From assembly GCF_000425405.1 (NCBI RefSeq), contig NZ_KE384363.1, forward strand, positions 310,001 to 374,000: 64,000 bases of DNA, read 5' to 3'. Shown here piece by piece: positions 1-8,176 of this stretch (position 1 is the stretch's first letter; each line of letters begins with the position of its first letter). The translations under genes and the position numbers were made by a program. The notes under the pieces are model-generated. The model was not told the origin of the DNA. It saw only the letters and a program-made list of their open reading frames with translations, and searched no databases. This DNA is from Ferrimonas kyonanensis DSM 18153 (GTDB taxonomy: Bacteria > Pseudomonadota > Gammaproteobacteria > Enterobacterales > Shewanellaceae).

Positions 1-380
1 CATTGTCTTTAGAACAGCTGGTGGTGCTACCGCCGGCACTGCTGTATCTGGGCTACCTGTGGCTCAACGGCGACTCGGTGCTGCAGCAAGGGGACGGTGC
101 CCAGATTGCCTATCATCTCGGCTTTGGTGGCCTGATTCTGACCGCGGTGACTCTGGTCAACTACGCAGTGAAACGGATCAGTTTCTGTCATTTCAGTTTG
201 ATGCAGTATTACGACCCCAGCCTGCAGTTCCTGGTGGCAGTGTGGATCTTTGACGAGACCTGCCACCCCAATCGTCTGCTCGGCTTTGTACTCATATGGG
301 GAGGGCTGGCTGCCGTTATCGGCACCGAGTTGTGGCGGCGGCACCGGCGCCCGTCATTGGCCAGTGCACCAACCAGTTAG
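1..380 (+). CDS. rarD: RarD/EamA-family permease, C-terminal fragment (5' end outside window)
   Basis: About 125 residues of the C-terminal half of a drug/metabolite-transporter (EamA) family permease. Three hydrophobic helices are visible, and the segment FCHFSLMQYYDPSLQFLVAVW followed by a helix rich in G and A resembles the end of RarD, where a conserved Q-Y-x-x-P-x-L-x-F motif precedes the last two helices. The frame is open to the left edge, so the gene starts before the window. The stop is TAG at 378-380 after a basic tail (RRHRR) typical of a cytoplasmic end. The substrate is unknown for the family. The RarD assignment is likely; EamA membership is firmer. Confidence 0.7.
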   Translation, partial: LSLEQLVVLPPALLYLGYLWLNGDSVLQQGDGAQIAYHLGFGGLILTAVTLVNYAVKRISFCHFSLMQYYDPSLQFLVAVWIFDETCHPNRLLGFVLIWGGLAAVIGTELWRRHRRPSLASAPTS

Positions 381-544
381 CAAACTCACCAACAGTTAGT
401 CAATTGCCGCAACATCTTGTTAACCCCACCAGTATCCTGGCATCCTCATCGGCTAACCCATTGATTTAAAAAGCCTCATAACTTTGGCACAGAGCCTGCA
501 TTTCCGACGCTAACGTTCGACTTCAGCAACCAAGGAACCGTGCT

Positions 545-1633
545 ATGAATTGCCGCCTGTCTGTGACTGCCCTGTCTCTGATCCTCACCCTGACCGCCTG
601 CGGCCAGGCTCCTGCCAACGACACCGGCGCCGACACCACCGAAACGGCCCAGACCAGCGAAACCGACCAGAACATCGTCACCCTGCCGGTGGAGACCCGG
701 GATGTGGTCACCGGCACCGTCGCTTCCTACTACAGCTCTACCGCCATCTTAGAAGCGCCGGAAGAGGCGATGGTGGTCAGTCGGGTCCCCGGCATCATTA
801 CCCACATCGCCGTCGAAGAGGGCGACAAGGTGGTCGCCGGCCAATTGCTGGCCAGCATTGAGTCCGAGCGCTACCGCTACAACCTCAATAAGGCTCAGGC
901 CGAACTGGACGTCATCGATCAAGAACTGAACCGTTTGAAAAAAATCGCCAACAAGCAACTGGTGAGCGAAGAGACCATGGCCAAACTGGAGTTCCGTCGC
1001 CTATCGGCCATCGCCGATAGGGATCTGGCGGCACTGCAATTGAAAGAGTCCAGGGCGGTGGCCCCCTTCGATGGCGTGGTGGCCAAGCGACTGGTCAAGC
1101 GCGGCAACATGGCCGAGCAATACAAAGAGCTGTTTTACGTGGTGCGTCAGGATGAACTGCACGGCATCCTGTACTTGCCGGAACAGGAGCTGAGCCAGGT
1201 GCGCAAAGGCCAGTTGGCCCAGTTGATCCTCGGGGCCAACGATCAGCGTTTTGAGGCGCAGGTGGAACGCATCAGTCCCATCGTCGACAGCGACACCGGC
1301 ACCTTCAAGGTAACCCTGACGGTGCCCAATGATAAAGGACAGCTAAAAGCCGGCATGTTTGCCAAGGCCAAGCTCAAATACGACAGCCACGACAATGCTC
1401 TGGTGATTCCCAGGACCGCGCTGCTGCGTCAGGATCAGGGCCATGCGGTGTACGTCGTGGAAGAAGGCAAAGCCCATCGACGCCAGGTTGAGCTGGGATT
1501 TGAAGACGAAGGCCGCATCGAGATCCTGTCCGGCCTGAGCCTGCAGGACAAAGTGGTGGTCCGCGGTCAGCATCAACTGAAAGAGGACGCCCACGTCGAA
1601 GTGATCGAGCCTCTGCAACTGGCCCAGCGCTAA
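545..1633 (+). CDS. RND efflux periplasmic adaptor lipoprotein (HlyD/MFP family)
   Basis: This is a 362-residue membrane-fusion protein that would link an inner-membrane RND pump to an outer-membrane channel. The N terminus is a lipoprotein signal with lipobox LTAC around residue 19. It is followed by a biotinyl-lipoyl half (VVSRVPGIITHIAVEEGDKVVAG shape), a coiled-coil hairpin around residues 105-165, the second lipoyl half (AVAPFDGVVAKRLVKRG) and beta-barrel/membrane-proximal domains. Only 12 bp separate it from the first permease gene, so the three genes 545-7916 look like one operon. No outer-membrane factor is encoded here, so a TolC-type channel elsewhere is presumably used. The substrate cannot be read from the sequence. 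Confidence 0.9.
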   Translation: MNCRLSVTALSLILTLTACGQAPANDTGADTTETAQTSETDQNIVTLPVETRDVVTGTVASYYSSTAILEAPEEAMVVSRVPGIITHIAVEEGDKVVAGQLLASIESERYRYNLNKAQAELDVIDQELNRLKKIANKQLVSEETMAKLEFRRLSAIADRDLAALQLKESRAVAPFDGVVAKRLVKRGNMAEQYKELFYVVRQDELHGILYLPEQELSQVRKGQLAQLILGANDQRFEAQVERISPIVDSDTGTFKVTLTVPNDKGQLKAGMFAKAKLKYDSHDNALVIPRTALLRQDQGHAVYVVEEGKAHRRQVELGFEDEGRIEILSGLSLQDKVVVRGQHQLKEDAHVEVIEPLQLAQR

Positions 1634-1645
1634 GGGTTCGGCATT

Positions 1646-4600
1646 ATGGGAATCATTAATACCTCAGTAAAACGGCCGGTTACCGTTTGGATGTTCATTT
1701 TGGCGGTGGTGATGTTCGGACTGGTGGGCTTCAGCCGCCTGGCGGTCAACCTGCTGCCTGACATGAGCTACCCCACCCTCACCGTGCGCACCCAATACGC
1801 CGGCGCCGCCCCCGCCGAAGTGGAGCAGTTGGTCAGCAAGCCCATCGAGGAAGCCATCGGCGTCGTCAAAGGGCTGCGCAAGGTCTCCTCCACCTCCCGG
1901 GCCGGGTTATCCGACGTGCTGCTGGAGTTTGAATGGGGCACCGACATGGACCTGGCGGCCCTGGACAGCCGGGAAAAACTCGATGCCATTCAACTGCCGC
2001 TGGACGTCGACAAACCCCTGATCCTGCGCTTTAACCCCAACCTGGATCCCATCGTCCGGCTGGCGGTCACCGCCGAGGACAGCGCCCAGGCCAACCTGGT
2101 GGCGCTGCGCACCTGGGTCGAAGAGGAGCTCAAACGCACCCTGGAAACCGTTCCCGGTGTGGCCTCGGTGCGCCCCTCCGGAGGCCTGGAGCAGCAGGTA
2201 CAGATCCTCATCGACCAGCAGAAAATGGCCCAGCTTGGCCTCAGTGTCGAGCAGCTGATTGAACGTATCCGCAATGAAAACATCAACCTGTCCGCCGGCA
2301 AACTCACCGAGGGCGATCAGGAACTGCTGATCCGCACCCTCAATCAGTTCCAGAACCTGGACGAGCTGCGGCAACTGATCGTCTACCGCGACGGCCAGCG
2401 CCAGGTGCGGCTGTTTGAGATTGCCGAGGTTCAGGACAGTTTCAAGGAGCGCGACAACATCAGCCGCTCTGCCGGCCAGGAAGCGGTGGAACTGGCCATC
2501 TACAAAGAGGGCGATGCCAACACCGTGGCGGTGGCCCAGGCCCTGAAACGCAAGCTCGAGCAACTGCAGCCCGACAGCCGTTACCCCATCACTCTGCTGT
2601 ACGATCAATCTCGCTTTATCGAAAGTGCCGTCAGCGAGGTGACCAGTGCCGCCCTGATCGGGTCGGTGCTGGCCATGGTAGTGATCTTCCTGTTCCTGGG
2701 CGAACTCAAACCCACGTTGATCATCTCGCTGTCGATCCCGGTGTCGGTGATCGCCACCTTTAACCTGATGTACTTCGCCGGCATCAGCCTCAACATCATG
2801 TCTCTGGGCGGCATCGCCCTGGCGGTAGGGCTGCTGGTGGACAACGCCATCGTGGTGCTGGAAAACATCGACCGCCGCCGAGCCCTGGGGGACGACCTGC
2901 AGCAAGCCGCCCGCACCGGTACCGAAGAGGTCAGCGGTGCCATTATCGCCTCCACCCTGACCACTCTGGCGGTGTTTGTGCCGCTGATTTTCGTCGACGG
3001 CATCGCCGGCCAGTTGTTTGCGGATCAGGCCATGACCGTGGCCTTCGCCCTGATCGCCTCACTGCTGGTGGCCCTGTCCGCCATTCCGATGCTCTCTTCC
3101 CGCAAGGGCATTACCCTGCGCCCGCCAGCACCGACCGCCCCCAAACCCCGAGCTGATACTCGGCTGGGGCTGGTGCGCCAGCGCGCCGCCACGGTATTCA
3201 GCTTTCCGTTTGTGCTGCTGTTCTCCTACCTGCCGAACCTGCTGATCGCCCTGGTCCTGATGCTAAGCCGGCTGCTGCGCCGAGTCGCACGACTGCTGTT
3301 CACGCCAATCCTGTGGGCCTTTAATGCCCTCTACGCCGGCCTGACCTGGTGCTACCCGAGAATGCTGAGGCTGGCGATGTCCGCCCGCTGGCTGACCCTG
3401 GCCCTGGCCATTGCCATCACCGGATTTGCCGTCACCCTGGTGCCGAAACTGGGCATGGAGCTGATTCCGCCAATGAATCAGGGCGAGTTCTATCTGGAGG
3501 TGCAGCTGCCACCGGGCACCGAAGTCGGCCACACCGACCGGGTGCTCGACCATCTGGCCACGGCCATTGTCGACGATGCCGATGTGGAGCAAGTCTACTC
3601 CCAGGCTGGCAGCGGCGGCCTGCTCAGCTCCGCCTCTCAGATCGGCGGCGAAAACTGGGGCCGCCTGCAGGTGGTGCTGGCCAATGCCGGCGCTCAGCCC
3701 AGAATCATGGCCCAGCTTCGCGCCGTCGCCAGTCGCATTCCGGATCTGGAGTACACCGCCCAGTCGCCGGAGTTATTCAGCTTTAAAACCCCCATGGAAC
3801 TTGAGATCAGCGGCTACGACCTGCAGCAGCTGAAACAGGCCAGCCTGATGGTGGCTCGAGTATTGGGTCAGTCCGGCCGCTTCAAAGACGTGCAAAACAG
3901 CCTCAAAGAGGGGCAACCGGAGCTGACGGTGCGTTTTGACCACAGCAAGTTAGCCACTCTGGGACTGACCGCACCAGACGTCGCCAACCGGGTGGCATCG
4001 GTGATCGGCGGCAGCGTGGCCTCCCGCTACACCGTGCGCGATCGCAAAATTGACATCCTGGTGCGAGCCCTGCCCAACCAGCGGGATCAAATGGACGACC
4101 TGGCCAGCCTGATCGTCAACCCGGGCTCGGAACACCCCATTGCCCTCAGCGCGGTCGCCAACATCAGCGAAGAGATTGGCCCGGCGGCCATCAACCGCAT
4201 CGCTCAGCAGCGGGTGGCCATCGTCTCGGCTAACCTCAGCTTTGGTTCCCTCAAGGAAGCGGTAGCCGATGCCACCGCTTTGCTGCAACAGCTGCAACTG
4301 CCCGCCGGCACCAGCATTCAGTTTGGCGGCCAGAACGAGGAGATGGAGCATTCGGTCAACTCGCTGTACATCGCCTTGGCCCTGGCCGTGTTTCTGGTGT
4401 ACCTGGTGATGGCCAGCCAATTTGAATCCCTGCTGCATCCCCTGCTGATTCTGGTGGCAGTGCCCATGGCCCTGGCCGGCAGCGTCTACGGCCTGTGGCT
4501 CACCGGCACCCACATCTCGGTCATCGTCTTTATCGGCCTGATCATGCTGGCGGGTATCGTGGTCAACAACGCCATCGTGCTGGTGGATCGCATCAACCAA

Positions 4601-4873
4601 CTGCGCGGCAGCGGCCTGGATAAAGCGCAGGCGATTCAGGATGCCGCCCACTCTCGACTGCGACCGATCCTGATGACCACCCTGACCACCACCTTGGGAC
4701 TGGCACCGATGATGATTGGCCTCGGCGACGGCGCCGAGATGCGCGCACCGATGGCAATCACCGTCATCGCCGGCTTGCTGCTATCGACCCTGCTGACGCT
4801 GGTGGTGCTGCCGGTGCTCTACAGCCTGTTCGACAACAAACACTTTGCCACGGAGGCTGCTCATGACCAGTAA
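1646..4873 (+). CDS. RND efflux transporter permease subunit (first of two)
   Basis: This 1075-residue inner-membrane proton-driven RND pump of the AcrB/HAE type has the typical start (INTSVKRPVTVWMF, first helix), two large periplasmic loops and two six-helix bundles. The TM4 motif VGLLVDNAIVVLENI at about residues 394-408 keeps the first proton-relay Asp but has Asn where AcrB has its second Asp. Between TM6 and TM7 (about residues 490-570) is a Pro-rich linker and an extra long hydrophobic/amphipathic stretch not found in AcrB. The 3' end overlaps the next permease by 11 bp, suggesting translational coupling and a heteromeric pump as in MdtBC. Confidence 0.92.
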   Translation: MGIINTSVKRPVTVWMFILAVVMFGLVGFSRLAVNLLPDMSYPTLTVRTQYAGAAPAEVEQLVSKPIEEAIGVVKGLRKVSSTSRAGLSDVLLEFEWGTDMDLAALDSREKLDAIQLPLDVDKPLILRFNPNLDPIVRLAVTAEDSAQANLVALRTWVEEELKRTLETVPGVASVRPSGGLEQQVQILIDQQKMAQLGLSVEQLIERIRNENINLSAGKLTEGDQELLIRTLNQFQNLDELRQLIVYRDGQRQVRLFEIAEVQDSFKERDNISRSAGQEAVELAIYKEGDANTVAVAQALKRKLEQLQPDSRYPITLLYDQSRFIESAVSEVTSAALIGSVLAMVVIFLFLGELKPTLIISLSIPVSVIATFNLMYFAGISLNIMSLGGIALAVGLLVDNAIVVLENIDRRRALGDDLQQAARTGTEEVSGAIIASTLTTLAVFVPLIFVDGIAGQLFADQAMTVAFALIASLLVALSAIPMLSSRKGITLRPPAPTAPKPRADTRLGLVRQRAATVFSFPFVLLFSYLPNLLIALVLMLSRLLRRVARLLFTPILWAFNALYAGLTWCYPRMLRLAMSARWLTLALAIAITGFAVTLVPKLGMELIPPMNQGEFYLEVQLPPGTEVGHTDRVLDHLATAIVDDADVEQVYSQAGSGGLLSSASQIGGENWGRLQVVLANAGAQPRIMAQLRAVASRIPDLEYTAQSPELFSFKTPMELEISGYDLQQLKQASLMVARVLGQSGRFKDVQNSLKEGQPELTVRFDHSKLATLGLTAPDVANRVASVIGGSVASRYTVRDRKIDILVRALPNQRDQMDDLASLIVNPGSEHPIALSAVANISEEIGPAAINRIAQQRVAIVSANLSFGSLKEAVADATALLQQLQLPAGTSIQFGGQNEEMEHSVNSLYIALALAVFLVYLVMASQFESLLHPLLILVAVPMALAGSVYGLWLTGTHISVIVFIGLIMLAGIVVNNAIVLVDRINQLRGSGLDKAQAIQDAAHSRLRPILMTTLTTTLGLAPMMIGLGDGAEMRAPMAITVIAGLLLSTLLTLVVLPVLYSLFDNKHFATEAAHDQ

Positions 4874-7800
4874 CCTGACCGCCCTGGCCCTGAGGCGACC
4901 GGTAACCGTGTCCATGGCCTTCATCGCCATGCTGCTGATGGGCATCGTCTCCAGCCGGTTGCTGCCGCTGGAGATGTTTCCCGGTCTCGACATTCCAGAA
5001 ATCATGGTAGAGGTGCCCTATCAGGGGGCGTCGCCACAGGAGGTGGAGCGCAGCATCACCTCGGTGCTGGAGGAGTCGCTGGCCACCCTCAGCGACGTCA
5101 AGGCGATGCGCTCCACCTCGACCGAGAACGGCGCCTTCATTGAGCTGGAGTTTGACTGGGGCAGCAGCCTGGCCACCAAAACCGTGGAAGCCCGCGAGCG
5201 GCTGGACTCGGTGCGCCACCTGTTGCCCGAGGACGTAGAGCGGGTGCTATTGCGTCAGTTTTCCACCGCCGACATGCCCATCTACACCCTGAGGATCTCT
5301 TCCGAACGGGATCTCAGCGGTGCCTACGACCTGTTGGAGAAACAACTGAAACGGCCACTGGAACGCCTGCCCGGCGTGTCTCAGGTGACCCTGTACGGCG
5401 TCGACAAACAGCGCATCGAGATTCGCATCGATCCGGATCGGCTTACCGCCAGTGGCGTGCCGGCCTCGCTGCTGCAACAACGATTGAATCAGGAGAACTT
5501 TGTCATCAGCGGCGGTAACCTGCGTACCCAGCAAACCCTGTGGCAGCTGTCGCCCAAGGGGGAGTTTCGCAGCCTCGACGAGATCAAGCAGTTGATTCTG
5601 GCGCCCAACATTCGCCTCGGGGATGTGGCCAGCATCGACTACACCCTGCCGGAGCGTATCGATGGCCGCCACCTCAACCGGGCCTATGCCATCGGCCTGG
5701 ACATCTTTAAGGAGTCCGGCGCCAACCTGGTGGAGGTCGCGGCCCGGGTGACCAAGGTTATCGATGCCACCAACGCCAATCCGCAGTTTCGCGGCATCGA
5801 ACTGTTCTCCATGGACGATCAGGCCAAGGGGGTCAAAAGCTCGCTGCATGATCTGCTGATGGCGGGCCTGGTGGGGGCGGCACTGTCGTTCGGTGTGCTG
5901 TTTCTGTTCCTGCGCAACGTGGCCATGACCCTGGTGATCGTGGTGTCGGTACCGATCTCCATCGCCATCACCCTGGCTGCCATGTACCTGATGGGCTATA
6001 CCCTCAACATCCTGTCGATGATGGGGCTGCTGCTGGCGGTGGGCATGCTCATCGACAACTCGGTGGTGGTCACCGAGTCGGTATTGCAAGCCCAGGAACA
6101 CCGCGACGATGGCGATCGCCATCAGGCGATACTTGATGGCGTCAACAAGGTGGCCCTGGCGGTACTGGCCGGCACCCTGACCACCATCATCGTGTTCCTG
6201 CCCAATATCTTTGGCATCAAGGTGCAGATGACCATGTTCCTGGAACACGTCGCCATCGCCATCTGCATCTCACTGCTGGCATCACTGCTGCTGGCCAAGA
6301 CCCTGCTGCCGCTGCTGTTGTCCCGGCTTGGCCGCATTCGTCTCGGCTCCCACAATGCCCCCAAGGGCCAACGCCATTATCAACGCGCCCTAAGCTGGTG
6401 TCTGAACTGGCCAAAAACCACCGGCCTTATCACCCTGGTGATCCTGGCCAGCACCGCCCTGCCCGTCAGCCAGGTCAACATGGCCGACGACGACGACGCC
6501 GAAGATCGGCTTTATCTGCGTTACCACCTGGAAGGCCAGCACGCCCTGGCCGTCACCGAAGGGATGGTCAACCGGGTGGAAGAGTACCTGTATGCCAATC
6601 AGCAACAGTTGGGGTTTGACAGTGTCTACAGCTACTACGCCACCGATAACGTCGCCACCACCCTGATCATGAAGGAAACCCTGCCAGCGGACATCGAAAC
6701 CATTAAGCAGACCATTCGCGACAACATGCCGAGGCTGACCGACGCCAACCCGGAATTTGGCTGGAATGGCGGCAACAACGCCGGCATGCGGGTCACCCTC
6801 ACCGGACGCTCTACCACGGTGCTGATGGAGTTGGCCGACCAACTGGTGCCGCTGTTTCAGGACATCGACGGCCTCGAGGACGTTCGCTCCGACATCAACA
6901 GTGGTCAGTATGAACTTCAGGTACAGTTCGACCGCCAACAACTGTCGCGGCTCGGCATTGACATGGCCGGTGCGGCTCAGACCGTGGCGCTGGCCGTCAG
7001 AGGCGACAACCTGCGATCCTTCCGCCACGATCCCAGTGGTGAAGTGCAGATTTTCCTGGCCTGGGACCGGCAGTGGCGCCAGTCACTGCAACGACTGAAG
7101 CAGCTGCCGCTGGCTCGACATAATAACCGGGTCTATACCCTGGAGATGCTGGCCAGCATCACTCTGGAACCCAGGTTGCAAGAGATCAAACACTACAATC
7201 GCCAGACGGCCCTGACCATCGGCGGCAACGTCGAGGACAGCTCGATGGATGAAGCCAAGGCGGCCCTGACTCAGGTGCTGGACTCATTGCACTGGCCAGA
7301 GGGCTACGACTACCAGTTTGGCGGCGGATTCCGCCAGCAAGAGGACGACCAGGCGGTAATGATCACCAACATGCTGCTGGCCATCGCCATGATCTACATT
7401 GTAATGGCGGCGCTGTTTGAGTCGCTGTTGCTGCCCACGGCGGTGATCTCCTCAATCCTGTTCTCCATCACCGGGGTCTTCTGGACCTTCTTTATTCTCG
7501 GTCAGGACATGTCGATGATGGCGATGATCGGCATCCTGATCTTGATGGGGGTGGTGGTCAACAACGGCATCGTGCTGGTGGATCAGATCAATCAGCGGGA
7601 ACCGGACATCGACAAGCTGAAGCAAGCCATTGTCGATGCTGCCGGATCGAGGCTACGGCCGGTGCTTATGACGGTAGCCACCACGGTGCTGGGTCTGGTG
7701 CCGTTGGCGCTGAACGATACCCGACTGGCCGGCGGCGGCCCCTCCTACACCCCGATGGCGCTGGCGATCATCGGCGGGCTGCTGTTCTCCACCGTTACCA

Positions 7801-7916
7801 GCCTGTTTCTGGTGCCTTACTGCTACCTGTTGCTGACCCGAATGCGCCATTTCTACGCCCAGAAAAGCGCCCGCATCAAACAATGGAGCGACGGCGCCCT
7901 ACCCAGGTGGCTGTAA
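4863..7916 (+). CDS. RND efflux transporter permease subunit (second of two)
   Basis: This 1017-residue RND permease is homologous to, but clearly different from, its upstream partner. The start was set at ATG 4863 because a GGAGG lies six bases upstream at 4852-4856; the longer frame begins at a TTG. TM4 carries AVGMLIDNSVVVTES near residues 388-402, again with D-N rather than D-D. An acidic run (DDDDAED) sits in the second periplasmic loop. Tandem permease genes after one adaptor suggest two different subunits sharing the adaptor, as in MdtABC. An intrinsic terminator follows at 7969. Confidence 0.92.
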   Translation: MTSNLTALALRRPVTVSMAFIAMLLMGIVSSRLLPLEMFPGLDIPEIMVEVPYQGASPQEVERSITSVLEESLATLSDVKAMRSTSTENGAFIELEFDWGSSLATKTVEARERLDSVRHLLPEDVERVLLRQFSTADMPIYTLRISSERDLSGAYDLLEKQLKRPLERLPGVSQVTLYGVDKQRIEIRIDPDRLTASGVPASLLQQRLNQENFVISGGNLRTQQTLWQLSPKGEFRSLDEIKQLILAPNIRLGDVASIDYTLPERIDGRHLNRAYAIGLDIFKESGANLVEVAARVTKVIDATNANPQFRGIELFSMDDQAKGVKSSLHDLLMAGLVGAALSFGVLFLFLRNVAMTLVIVVSVPISIAITLAAMYLMGYTLNILSMMGLLLAVGMLIDNSVVVTESVLQAQEHRDDGDRHQAILDGVNKVALAVLAGTLTTIIVFLPNIFGIKVQMTMFLEHVAIAICISLLASLLLAKTLLPLLLSRLGRIRLGSHNAPKGQRHYQRALSWCLNWPKTTGLITLVILASTALPVSQVNMADDDDAEDRLYLRYHLEGQHALAVTEGMVNRVEEYLYANQQQLGFDSVYSYYATDNVATTLIMKETLPADIETIKQTIRDNMPRLTDANPEFGWNGGNNAGMRVTLTGRSTTVLMELADQLVPLFQDIDGLEDVRSDINSGQYELQVQFDRQQLSRLGIDMAGAAQTVALAVRGDNLRSFRHDPSGEVQIFLAWDRQWRQSLQRLKQLPLARHNNRVYTLEMLASITLEPRLQEIKHYNRQTALTIGGNVEDSSMDEAKAALTQVLDSLHWPEGYDYQFGGGFRQQEDDQAVMITNMLLAIAMIYIVMAALFESLLLPTAVISSILFSITGVFWTFFILGQDMSMMAMIGILILMGVVVNNGIVLVDQINQREPDIDKLKQAIVDAAGSRLRPVLMTVATTVLGLVPLALNDTRLAGGGPSYTPMALAIIGGLLFSTVTSLFLVPYCYLLLTRMRHFYAQKSARIKQWSDGALPRWL

Positions 7917-7968
7917 GCCATTGCCGTGTTGTTGTATCCCGATGGCCAGTTGTTCCCCTGGCCAGTTT

Positions 7969-7995
7969 GGAGAGGCCTGTGCCTCTCCTTTTTTT
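7969..7995 (+). terminator. Intrinsic terminator of the RND operon
   Basis: A perfect 8-bp stem GGAGAGGC/GCCTCTCC with a CTGT loop is followed by seven T residues. It lies 52 bp after the second permease stop. Confidence 0.9.
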
Positions 7996-8105
7996 CCACC
8001 ATGGCATTAACAACCCTAAAAACCAATTTTAAGTACTTGTTTGGGCAATAAAAATTACAGCTGTCGTTAGAACAGTCCGCGCTGATTTATCGCGTTTGAT
8101 TCTAA

Positions 8106-8121
8106 TTCCATAAAAATGGAA
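8106..8121. promoter_or_regulatory. Inverted repeat upstream of TonB receptor (possible operator)
   Basis: TTCCAT-AAAA-ATGGAA is a perfect 6-bp inverted repeat in an AT-rich leader about 55 bp before the receptor start. It does not fit a Fur box. Its role as an operator is only a guess from position and symmetry. Confidence 0.25.
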
Positions 8122-8176
8122 ATGTTAACCTTGCCACCAATCAATATTACTAATAGTTATAAAAAGGCATTTCCTT

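Noticed and set aside
8000-8176. Fur box before the TonB receptor
   Set aside because: No 19-bp GATAATGATAATCATTATC-like sequence was found, so iron control is not supported.
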